Positions 1 through 6,985 of a stretch of 55,022 nt of DNA are shown piece by piece. How positions within the stretch are numbered: the stretch's first letter is position 1; every line of letters begins with the position of its first letter. The DNA is from Roseivirga sp. (lineage in GTDB: Bacteria; Bacteroidota; Bacteroidia; Cytophagales; Cyclobacteriaceae), in the NCBI GenBank assembly GCA_021404565.1, contig JAAWWF010000022.1, positions 1 to 55,022 of the forward strand, given 5' to 3'. Both the position numbers and the translations under genes were made by a program. The notes beneath the pieces were generated by a model that saw nothing but the letters and a program-made list of their open reading frames with translations, was not told the DNA's origin and did not search any database.

Positions 1-24
1 TTGGGGGTGGGGTAAGTTTGTAGA

Positions 25-825
25 GTGCAGGGTGGGGGGGGTATCAATGCTGCCGCTAAAATAAGTACGGCCAGTGGAGATTTTTTCCTCAAATGGAATG
101 ATTCCAGCTTAATTGATATGTTTGAAACCGAGGCGAAGGGATTGCAAATGCTCAGAACCAGCCAGACAATCAGGACACCAAAGGTCTATGGTACAGGTAA
201 GGTTGAAGGTAAGTCGTTTCTCTTGCTGGAGTTTTTGGAGCGTGGTGAAGAAGGTGAAAAGTACTATGCCCGTATGGGTGAGCAGCTGGCTGCCTTGCAT
301 TTGGTGAGTCAGGAGTTCTTTGGGCTTGACCATGACAATTACCTTGGTAGATTGCCTCAGTCGAATTCCAACCATGAGGACTGGCTGCATTTTTTCAAAG
401 AAGAGAGATTAGGAAAACAACTGAAGCTGGCTATTTCCAATGACTACGTTGGCCAGGACTTTATTCAGCGTTTTGAAGCTTTTCTGGACCAACTTAATGA
501 CCTATTACCTCCATCCGAATCTTCACTTCTCCATGGTGACTTATGGAATGGGAATGTTATGTCCGGTTCGGGAGGAGAGGCTTATTTTTTTAATCCGGCA
601 GTTTATTGTGGGGCTCGCGAGATGGACCTGGCCATGACCCGGCTTTTTGGCGGTTTTAATCCACTGTTTTATGAAGCTTATCATTCAGTTTATCCTTTGC
701 CTGGTGGTTTCGAAGAGTTGGCAGATCTGTATAACTTATACCCACTTATGGTACATGTCAATCTCTTTGGCGCCAACTCGGGATACCTCAACTCAGTGAA
801 TCAAATCATAAGACGATACCAATAG
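25..825 (+). CDS. fructosamine kinase family protein, N-terminus missing
   Basis: This resembles fructosamine-3-kinase / ketosamine-3-kinase proteins, which phosphorylate sugars attached to protein amines so that the adduct falls off (family knowledge). Seen here: a GGGGIN nucleotide-loop motif at the very start, the catalytic loop HGDLWNGN beginning at H170, and a metal-binding region FFNPAVYCGAREMDLAMT, where the family usually has D rather than N in the DPA motif. The family is normally about 285-290 residues with 20 or more residues before the GG-IN motif; here only a GTG start with one residue precedes it and an in-frame stop lies at 13-15. A G8 run at 34-41 sits in this region, so a contig edge or a frameshift is likely. 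It converges on lysC with a 29-base gap. The identity is fairly sure; the start is not. Confidence 0.8.
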   Translation: MQGGGGINAAAKISTASGDFFLKWNDSSLIDMFETEAKGLQMLRTSQTIRTPKVYGTGKVEGKSFLLLEFLERGEEGEKYYARMGEQLAALHLVSQEFFGLDHDNYLGRLPQSNSNHEDWLHFFKEERLGKQLKLAISNDYVGQDFIQRFEAFLDQLNDLLPPSESSLLHGDLWNGNVMSGSGGEAYFFNPAVYCGAREMDLAMTRLFGGFNPLFYEAYHSVYPLPGGFEELADLYNLYPLMVHVNLFGANSGYLNSVNQIIRRYQ

Positions 826-854
826 GGAAGTGATTTAGCCTGGTAATCAAACGT

Positions 855-2126
855 TTATGTTCCTGTTGAAGGTTTACATACCATTTGAAAGTTATTTCTG
901 GAGCGTTGCTCAATGATGATGCGTCTTTCCTTCATCAACTCATCGATGGTGTCCTGATTGTAGTTTTTTACCGTGATCAGTTCCAGCCCTTCATTGTAGT
1001 AGATGAGAAAGTCTTCCATCAAGGCTAATCTGAGCTTTTCGCGTTTTTCCGGGTTATCATCCATACAGATGGTAAAGGAGATGGCCGAGTTTTGCATCAG
1101 GTTAATGATCAGGTTTTGACGGTTGATGTGCTCAAATATGGCCTGAATGTGGTTTTCATTAATAAATGAGAAGTCACTGATCTTGAATGAAATTACCGTC
1201 TGCTTATCTTTTCTGATAACCGCAGGTTTGAGGTTTGGCACCAGGCAATCATTGATAAGTGTACCGGATGCTTCAGGATTTTCAAAAGACTTAACGTAAA
1301 GAGGAATATCCTTTTGAGCCAGTGGCTTAATCGTTTTGGGGTGAATCACGGAAGCTCCGTAATAGGTCATTTCCGCAGCCTCCTTGTAAGGCAGTTGATC
1401 ATATTTGGTTGTATCGGGAAACTGCTTGGGATCAGCATTAAGCACTCCGGGTACGTCTTTCCATATGGTCACTGATTCGGCACCCACTGAGGTGGCAAAG
1501 ATAGCAGCACTAAAGTCACTACCTTCCCGACCCAGAGTGGTGGTATCGAACTCGGAATTGGAACCGATAAACCCCTGCGAAAGCACTATGCCGTCTTCAA
1601 TGAGGCGATTGACATGTGACCGGATGATGCTTTGACTCGCACCCCAGTCTACCTTGGCAGCCCGATGGGTAAGGTCCGTTTTCAGCACCTTTCTGGCATC
1701 CAGCCAGTGGGTGGCAATCTCTACATGGTTGAGATAAGCTGCTACAATTTTAGTGCTCAGTATTTCTCCTTGTGATACTGTTTGGTCATAGATGAAATCA
1801 TAACCCAGGCTACTGCTGAATTTGCTAAGCTGATTTTTCAGGGTTTCGAAGCTTTCGGCTGCATCTTTTTCCAGCTCTTCATCTCCGGTGATGCCGAGAT
1901 CGCGGATGATTTGGTTATGGAACTCCCTGATTTCTTCGAGTACCTCGCTCGTATCTTCTTCGGCCATGGTCATGGCCAGAAGCCTTTCCAGGGCATTAGT
2001 GGTTTTGCCCATAGCTGAGATGATCACAACCAGTGGTGTGTCCATATTGGCACGAACAATCGAAGCCATGTTTCTTACCGACTCTGCGTCCTTTACTGAG
2101 GCTCCTCCAAACTTAAATACTTTCAA
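855..2126 (-). CDS. lysC: aspartate kinase (monofunctional)
   Basis: Phosphorylates L-aspartate, the first step towards lysine, threonine and methionine. The N-terminal amino-acid kinase motif KFGGASV is at residues 4-10, and LGREGSDFSAA is the substrate-binding stretch typical of aspartokinases. After roughly residue 295 there are two ACT-like segments (starting near the FKISDFSFINENHIQ stretch), which in this family bind the feedback amino acid; the second is divergent. At 423 residues it is slightly shorter than E. coli LysC and carries no homoserine dehydrogenase fusion. It is divergently transcribed from fbp with only 70 bases between the start codons; I see no lysine riboswitch in that space. 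Confidence 0.93.
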   Translation of the reverse strand: MKVFKFGGASVKDAESVRNMASIVRANMDTPLVVIISAMGKTTNALERLLAMTMAEEDTSEVLEEIREFHNQIIRDLGITGDEELEKDAAESFETLKNQLSKFSSSLGYDFIYDQTVSQGEILSTKIVAAYLNHVEIATHWLDARKVLKTDLTHRAAKVDWGASQSIIRSHVNRLIEDGIVLSQGFIGSNSEFDTTTLGREGSDFSAAIFATSVGAESVTIWKDVPGVLNADPKQFPDTTKYDQLPYKEAAEMTYYGASVIHPKTIKPLAQKDIPLYVKSFENPEASGTLINDCLVPNLKPAVIRKDKQTVISFKISDFSFINENHIQAIFEHINRQNLIINLMQNSAISFTICMDDNPEKREKLRLALMEDFLIYYNEGLELITVKNYNQDTIDELMKERRIIIEQRSRNNFQMVCKPSTGT

Positions 2127-2196
2127 GTGTCGTGGTTATTTTTAGTAATTTCGCTGCAAGTTATTAACGAAATCGGAGATAAAAATTATTGTTTTA

Positions 2197-3192
2197 ATGC
2201 CAGCAGCAGAAAATTCCAGAATAGCGCTTCCTGTAGGGTCCAATCTTGACCGTTTTATCATGACAAACCAGGAGGATTTTCCCTTCGCATCGGGTGAGCT
2301 TTCGCAGCTGATTCGCGATTTGGCCTATGCGGGTAAGGTGGTAAATCGTGAGATTAACATGGCCGGCCTGTCGAATATTACAGGGGCTTATGGTGCTGAA
2401 AATGTGCAGGGAGAGGAGCAGCAAAACCTGGACGTAGCGGCCAATATCCGCTTTAGCAGGGCCCTGAAAAAGGGGGGGGAGGTAGCGGCTGTTATCTCTG
2501 AAGAGGAAGAGGATATTATTGACCTTAACAACCCTCGTGCTAAATATATTGTTGCCATCGACCCGCTTGACGGATCATCCAATATCGATGTGAATGTGTC
2601 GATTGGTACCATATTTTCTATTTATCGCAGATTGTCGCCTCAGGGTGGCCCTGTACAGATGGAAGATGTATTGCAACCCGGCAAAAATCAGGTAGCGGCC
2701 GGTTATATCCTCTATGGTTCATCTACTATGTTTGTATACACTACGGGAAATGGTGTCAATGGCTTTACTTATGAGCCGACACTTGGAGAATACATCCTTT
2801 CTCACCCTGGTATGCAAATGCCGGAAACTGGCAAAATCTATTCCATTAATGAGGGGAATTATAACTCCTATCCTGAATCAGTCAAAAAGTATGTGAGCCT
2901 TTGTAAAGACCGTAGTTATTCGGCTCGCTATATCGGTTCCCTGGTCGCAGATTTTCATAGAAATATGTTGAAAGGGGGGATTTATATTTACCCTTCTACC
3001 TCGAAGTCACCCAATGGTAAATTGAGACTAATGTATGAGTGCAATTGTCTGGCCATGATCGCAGAACAGGCGGGTGGTATGGCCACCGATGGTGTACAAA
3101 GGGTAATGGATATTAAGCCGGAAACGCTCCATCAGCGAGTGCCATTTTTTGTAGGGAGCACCAAAATGGTGGAAGAGGCTTCGACAATTTGA
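2197..3192 (+). CDS. fbp: class I fructose-1,6-bisphosphatase
   Basis: Removes the 1-phosphate from fructose-1,6-bisphosphate in gluconeogenesis, in the cytoplasm. The class I signature DPLDGSS lies at residues 122-128 and holds the metal-binding aspartates; a conserved EEEED-like acidic stretch precedes it and the [21 protein letters not shown] substrate region follows. Length, 331 residues, is normal. The start ATG at 2197 leaves a short N-terminus before the NLDRFI helix and fits the family. A possible Bacteroidota promoter (TTTC at 2121, TAATTTCG at 2146-2153, 21-base spacer) overlaps the lysC start codon; that is inference. The gene is converged upon by a small unknown gene 22 bases downstream. 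Confidence 0.95.
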   Translation: MPAAENSRIALPVGSNLDRFIMTNQEDFPFASGELSQLIRDLAYAGKVVNREINMAGLSNITGAYGAENVQGEEQQNLDVAANIRFSRALKKGGEVAAVISEEEEDIIDLNNPRAKYIVAIDPLDGSSNIDVNVSIGTIFSIYRRLSPQGGPVQMEDVLQPGKNQVAAGYILYGSSTMFVYTTGNGVNGFTYEPTLGEYILSHPGMQMPETGKIYSINEGNYNSYPESVKKYVSLCKDRSYSARYIGSLVADFHRNMLKGGIYIYPSTSKSPNGKLRLMYECNCLAMIAEQAGGMATDGVQRVMDIKPETLHQRVPFFVGSTKMVEEASTI

Positions 3193-3214
3193 TAAGAACT
3201 GATGAAGGTAGAGA

Positions 3215-3529
3215 TCAGGATCTATAACGTTTCCTGGTCTCCACCTTCTGCATTTCCCGATCCAGAATCATTTGTGAAATAAGCAGGGCTGGCTCGGTCT
3301 GATCAGCGGCAAGAGCGGCTTTGAGTTTGTCTTCCGGGATGTCTATGCGGTAGAGCACCTGCAAAAGTTTCCCAAAGTCTTTTTCCAGTAAAAAGCTTAC
3401 GATATGGATGAGTTTTTTCAACAGTGCCTCATGACTAAGCTCGGCCTCGTTTATCAGAAGCTCTGATTCGTCCAGATTAAAGTCTTTGCGAATTAGGGAG
3501 ATGCCTGTTTGAAGGTCTTCTGTATTCAT
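3215..3529 (-). CDS. small conserved-looking protein of unknown function
   Basis: I do not recognise this 104-residue protein. It is charged, predicted mostly helical, with heptad-like leucines through residues 20-75 (for example LLINEAELSHEALLKKL) and a basic C-terminus ending RKRYRS; there is no signal peptide or membrane segment. Its ATG (3527-3529) directly follows the T tract of a strong terminator that ends the DUF5606 transcript, leaving no room for a ribosome binding site or own promoter upstream. It would therefore be translated from read-through RNA, from a start inside the gene, or from a promoter within the DUF5606 gene. Its reading frame keeps good codon usage over its whole length, which supports a real gene. 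Confidence 0.65.
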   Translation of the reverse strand: MNTEDLQTGISLIRKDFNLDESELLINEAELSHEALLKKLIHIVSFLLEKDFGKLLQVLYRIDIPEDKLKAALAADQTEPALLISQMILDREMQKVETRKRYRS

Positions 3530-3553
3530 AAAAAAATCCCGCCTGAGCGGGAT
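3530..3553 (-). terminator. Rho-independent terminator after the DUF5606 gene
   Basis: On the minus strand a 7-bp GC-rich stem (ATCCCGC / GCGGGAT, arms 3547-3553 and 3536-3542) with a 4-base loop is followed by a run of Ts at 3530-3536. It sits 6 bases after the DUF5606 stop codon and directly before the ATG of the next minus-strand gene. Confidence 0.85.
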
Positions 3554-3558
3554 GTGTT

Positions 3559-4014
3559 TTATTCAGCTGTTTTTTCTTCTGAGGTTTGTTCCTCTTCAGC
3601 TGCAGTTTCTTCGGCTTGCTGCTCAAATACTTCAGGATAGTCTCTGGAGAGCAGATTGTACCAGCTTACGAGCTTTTTGATGTCTGATACATACACTCTG
3701 TCCTCATCATAATCAGGCAAGACATGAGAAAGGAATGATTTCAATTCGTCAGGGGCTGAGTTTTTATCCAGGCCAGTATCTCCTTCAAATTCTTTGTGAA
3801 TGCTTTGCATCACCTCCTCAAGTGGAGTAGCACCTTCATCGGTGTGACTGTAAATGGAAATCTCGCTGAAAATGGATACCCGTGAGTCGGCACCGACTAC
3901 GAGTTTGGATTTCTTCGCATCCATTGATTCCAAAATAACACCTGATTTAGAGGGTTTTAAGATTTTGAACAAGCCACCTTTGCCTGCTACCGATGCAATC
4001 TCTTCAAATTTCAT
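3559..4014 (-). CDS. DUF5606 family protein
   Basis: The N-terminal 60 residues (KFEEIASVAGKGGLFKILKP, then SRVSIFSEISIYS) match the DUF5606 family, a small domain found in Bacteroidota with no established function. Residues 65-125 form a second conserved helical part ending in YNLLSRDYPEVF, and the last 25 residues are a low-complexity Glu/Ala/Thr tail. It is cytoplasmic by sequence. The gene is followed by a clear terminator. It is separated from engB (also minus strand, downstream in coordinates) by a 108-base gap that could carry its promoter, but I cannot fix one. Confidence 0.85.
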   Translation of the reverse strand: MKFEEIASVAGKGGLFKILKPSKSGVILESMDAKKSKLVVGADSRVSIFSEISIYSHTDEGATPLEEVMQSIHKEFEGDTGLDKNSAPDELKSFLSHVLPDYDEDRVYVSDIKKLVSWYNLLSRDYPEVFEQQAEETAAEEEQTSEEKTAE

Positions 4015-4122
4015 ATTCGCTTATTTTACTCGACTGACTTTGTGTGTGTCGGTCTTGTACTGTTTGTTTATTCAATAATGGTTCAAAGAAAGTTTACCAT
4101 TAGTCTCCCATCAAGAAAAATC

Positions 4123-4713
4123 TTAATTATTCACAATGTCACGGATATAGGCCGTCAGATCCTCTCTTCCTACAGCAGTTTCTGACGAGGTGGCAAACAT
4201 CAACGGTGTTTCGGCCCAGGTACGTAAAAGGGCTTTCTTAAACTTTGCGACAGATTTCTGAGTTTTGTTGATCGACTGCTTGTCTACTTTGGTAAACACA
4301 ATCGCCAGCGGAATGCCATTTGTACCCAGCCAGTTGATAAATTCCAGGTCTATCTTCTGGGGTTCAAGCCGACTGTCAACCAGTACAAAGACAAGCTGAA
4401 GGTTTTCGCGATTGACAATGTATTCTTCAATCATTCGTCCCCATTCCTTGCGATTGGTCTTACTTGTTTTTGCATAGCCATAACCTGGCAAATCCACTAA
4501 ATACCAGTTTTCATCAATCAGAAAGTGGTTGATCAGTTGTGTCTTACCGGGAGTTTGAGAAGTTTTGGCCAGCTTCTTTCTTCCAGTTAGCATATTGATC
4601 AGGGAAGACTTGCCCACGTTGGATCTGCCTATAAAGGCAAATTCCTTTTTATCAGCCTTCGGACATAACTTATAGTCCGTATTACTCACCACAAATTCCG
4701 CTGCCTTGATCAT
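4123..4713 (-). CDS. engB: ribosome biogenesis GTPase EngB (YihA/YsxC)
   Basis: A TrmE-Era-EngA-EngB-Septin class GTPase needed for assembly of the large ribosomal subunit (family knowledge). Motifs are complete: G1 GRSNVGKS at residues 29-36, the switch I region with QTPGKT near 53-58, G3 DLPGYGYAK from residue 74, and G4 TKVD near 142. The 196-residue length is typical. The start, ATG at 4711-4713, gives the standard short N-terminus before the G1 motif. It stands as a single gene between the DUF5606 gene and a universal stress protein gene. Confidence 0.95.
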   Translation of the reverse strand: MIKAAEFVVSNTDYKLCPKADKKEFAFIGRSNVGKSSLINMLTGRKKLAKTSQTPGKTQLINHFLIDENWYLVDLPGYGYAKTSKTNRKEWGRMIEEYIVNRENLQLVFVLVDSRLEPQKIDLEFINWLGTNGIPLAIVFTKVDKQSINKTQKSVAKFKKALLRTWAETPLMFATSSETAVGREDLTAYIRDIVNN

Positions 4714-4781
4714 GGCGCAAAGGTAGGGAAGAAATTTAACAGGTCATTGGCCATGGCCAGACAGAAATCTGACGAGACAAT

Positions 4782-5621
4782 CTACTCCTGCTCATCATGT
4801 AGCACCAACATGCACATGTGGGCTTTGAGTACAGACTCACGAGTGATTCTCTTTTTAAAGAGCCGCTCAAAGAGGTTATGATGCCTTGGAATGATCACGG
4901 TCAAATCTACCTGATTCTCCTTGCTGTAATTTTCAATACCATCGACCACATTTAATTCGGTTACAAAGTCGAAGTGATGATCGAGATCAGCAAAGTACTC
5001 CTTAAGGTTCAGTGCTTCCTCTGCTTCTTCAATGTCCAGAGATTGTGGGGCTTCGCTGATATGAAGCAGGTGTATTTCGCTTTGAAAATCGGTAGCTAAG
5101 GACCTTAATAGTTCCAGGTTACTCAGGTCTTTGATCTGGTGATAGTCAGCGGCTATCGCTACCTTTTTGAAACCAGAGAAGCTATGATGCTCGGGTATGA
5201 CCAGTACCGGCACCCTGGCATCTCTGGCTACGTTATAGGCGTTGCTTCCCAGAAAGTGATCAAACCTGTTGGTACAGCCCTTAGTACCCATAATGATCAG
5301 ATCAAACGAGCGTTTCTCGAGTGCAGTAAGGACTACATTGTTAAGAAAACCCATACGTGTTTCATGGGAATAGTTGATACGACCAAGCTCGGGTACCTCA
5401 CGGGCCAGACCGGCCCAGGCATCACGAATTACCTGTTCCTGGTCCAGTTGTGCACGATTATCAACGATTACTGAAATGTCTGCGGTAGGCACGGGAATGT
5501 AGTAGCTGTGGATCAGGTGTAATTGTGCATTGACCCTTTGTGCCAGCTCAATGGCGTAGCACAAAGCATTTCTCGAACAATCAGAAAAATCTACAGGGAC
5601 TAAGATGTTATTGATTTTCAT
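4782..5621 (-). CDS. tandem universal stress protein
   Basis: Two UspA-type domains in one 279-residue chain. The first (about residues 1-145) begins MKINNILVPVDFSDCS and ends with the ATP-binding pattern G-x2-G-x9-G-S (GTKG...GS) followed by VPVLVIPE, so it probably binds ATP. The second (about 150-279) keeps the fold pattern but its last part reads IPRHHNLFERLFKKR and has lost the glycine motif, so it probably does not bind nucleotide. The frame stays open upstream to an ATG at 5703-5705, but the ATG at 5619-5621 places the conserved first strand at the N-terminus and is preferred. The exact role in stress is not predictable. Confidence 0.88.
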   Translation of the reverse strand: MKINNILVPVDFSDCSRNALCYAIELAQRVNAQLHLIHSYYIPVPTADISVIVDNRAQLDQEQVIRDAWAGLAREVPELGRINYSHETRMGFLNNVVLTALEKRSFDLIIMGTKGCTNRFDHFLGSNAYNVARDARVPVLVIPEHHSFSGFKKVAIAADYHQIKDLSNLELLRSLATDFQSEIHLLHISEAPQSLDIEEAEEALNLKEYFADLDHHFDFVTELNVVDGIENYSKENQVDLTVIIPRHHNLFERLFKKRITRESVLKAHMCMLVLHDEQE

Positions 5622-5740
5622 GGCCTTAGGGTTTAGTGATGAACAATGTCTTTTAGCATACCTAAGGTATTGTTCGCTGATGTAAGTTTGCCTGATGGAG
5701 GTCAAAGGAGAATGTGACTTTTGTCAGGTAGGTGAAATAG

Positions 5741-5768
5741 AAAAAAGATGCCTGACAAAGGCACCTTT
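5741..5768 (-). terminator. Rho-independent terminator after the VapA-like gene
   Basis: On the minus strand GGTGCC pairs with GGCATC (one G-U pair) around a 7-base loop and is followed by TTTTTTC at 5741-5746. It lies about 45 bases after the stop codon of the gene at 5811-6218. Confidence 0.75.
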
Positions 5769-5810
5769 TCATTTGCATAATGGTAATGGTGGGTATAAGA
5801 GATGATTGTC

Positions 5811-6218
5811 TTAACTCCATTCACCGCTGCCGCCAAATTCACCACCACCCTTTACAGAGTCACCAATAAAGGTACCTACGATAACACCATTGATGTACCA
5901 TTTTACCAGGACATTAGCTCCTACTGTCAATTGGAAGGACATTTTTCCATTAAGACTGCTCGGAGGGATTGAAAAAGTTGCGGTTCCCTGTGAGGTGCCA
6001 CCCCCGATACCGCCTCCTCCGAAACTACCCTCGTAAGTCTTTTTCTCGCCTGATGAAAAGGTGAGTGAAGCGTTGAGCGTACCTCCAAAAACGATCATTG
6101 CTACATTGACTGATCCGGTGGCAGTGTAAATGGTCTGATTGTCACCAATAAGTTCGTTGTGGGTGTCTACCATTTTTTTCTGTGCTGCTGTTATTACAGC
6201 GTGTTCTGATTTTGACAT
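5811..6218 (-). CDS. glycine-rich beta-sheet protein resembling the VapA fold
   Basis: A 135-residue protein with a short charged helical N-terminus (1-25) and then alternating beta strands and glycine clusters: FGG at 44-46, a run of glycines at 67-74, and a C-terminal GGGEFGGSGEW at 124-134. The spacing (glycine run, GT, aromatic strand, FIGDSVKGGG, terminal G-W) recalls the C-terminal beta-barrel of the Rhodococcus equi virulence-associated protein VapA; that comparison is from memory and is inference. Unlike VapA it has no signal peptide. It has its own terminator and is divergent from another unknown gene and a two-component system. Function unknown. Confidence 0.7.
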   Translation of the reverse strand: MSKSEHAVITAAQKKMVDTHNELIGDNQTIYTATGSVNVAMIVFGGTLNASLTFSSGEKKTYEGSFGGGGIGGGTSQGTATFSIPPSSLNGKMSFQLTVGANVLVKWYINGVIVGTFIGDSVKGGGEFGGSGEWS

Positions 6219-6431
6219 GATTATTAATTGAATATTTGGTGCCTACTCTTTAAAGGGACTTTCGGCTTCCTCCCGCCTTCGGTATATGTGTTTGAAGACA
6301 GTTCAAAGTTGTAGGATAGGAACAGGGCTTTGGTAACTTGAATGGAGTAAAGTAATAATACCACTTTGGGGGTATTAAAGCACTCCAGAGTTGGCTGATA
6401 TTTGAGTATTGTTAAACCAAAATGATAAAAA

Positions 6432-6974
6432 ATGGATAATCAAGACCAATCGAGCAGTACCAATTCACTCCCTTACTGGACCAATATACCGCTAGGGGCA
6501 AATGGTAGTTACGGTTCGGCCACTTGTTATGCGGGTGATGCCACTGCGCCAATTGTGCCTAATTTGAACCCTACCCTGGGACCTTTTCACTATTCCCCCA
6601 TGCTCATGTTATATAAGGGAAATGGAGATGTTTTCGACAACTGGTATTTAAATATTACAATGTTTACCCCAAGTGAAACCACACTGGATAATAACATTGC
6701 CTTAGGGTCTGAACCATATAGATATGGCGTCAGTATGACCTATATGGGGGATCAGGCATGGGTTTTTATCAACCTGATAGATTCACAATTGGAAATTATC
6801 CCACCTGAGCCGGGAGTAAGTGAATTCAGACACTTTTTCGTGAATTGCAAATTTGAGAGCAGCTTCGTGAATAAGATAAAGAATAAGGATATTTATGTAA
6901 TTGTGATTCATGGAGATCCGGAAGAAGGTGAGATTGGAAAGACTAAAATTGAACCAGAGGAGGAGATCGATTAA
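6432..6974 (+). CDS. unknown protein next to a two-component system
   Basis: I do not recognise this 180-residue protein. It starts with a polar Gln/Ser/Asn-rich stretch, then has predicted beta strands (residues 45-165) with many aromatic residues, and ends in an acidic Glu/Asp tail. There is no signal peptide, lipobox or membrane segment. It is rich in Asn, Tyr and Thr, and parts such as MLMLYKGNGDVFDNWYLNITMF look like a beta-sandwich. The stop codon is 11 bases before the start of the sensor kinase, so the three genes up to 10005 probably form one transcript. The ATG at 6432 follows an A-rich leader (ATGATAAAAA). It is divergent from the VapA-like gene across 213 bases. Confidence 0.7.
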   Translation: MDNQDQSSSTNSLPYWTNIPLGANGSYGSATCYAGDATAPIVPNLNPTLGPFHYSPMLMLYKGNGDVFDNWYLNITMFTPSETTLDNNIALGSEPYRYGVSMTYMGDQAWVFINLIDSQLEIIPPEPGVSEFRHFFVNCKFESSFVNKIKNKDIYVIVIHGDPEEGEIGKTKIEPEEEID

Positions 6975-6985
6975 TTAATGAATGA

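Noticed and set aside
2127-2196. Lysine riboswitch upstream of lysC.
   Set aside because: Only 70 bases separate the divergent starts; a lysine riboswitch needs about 170.
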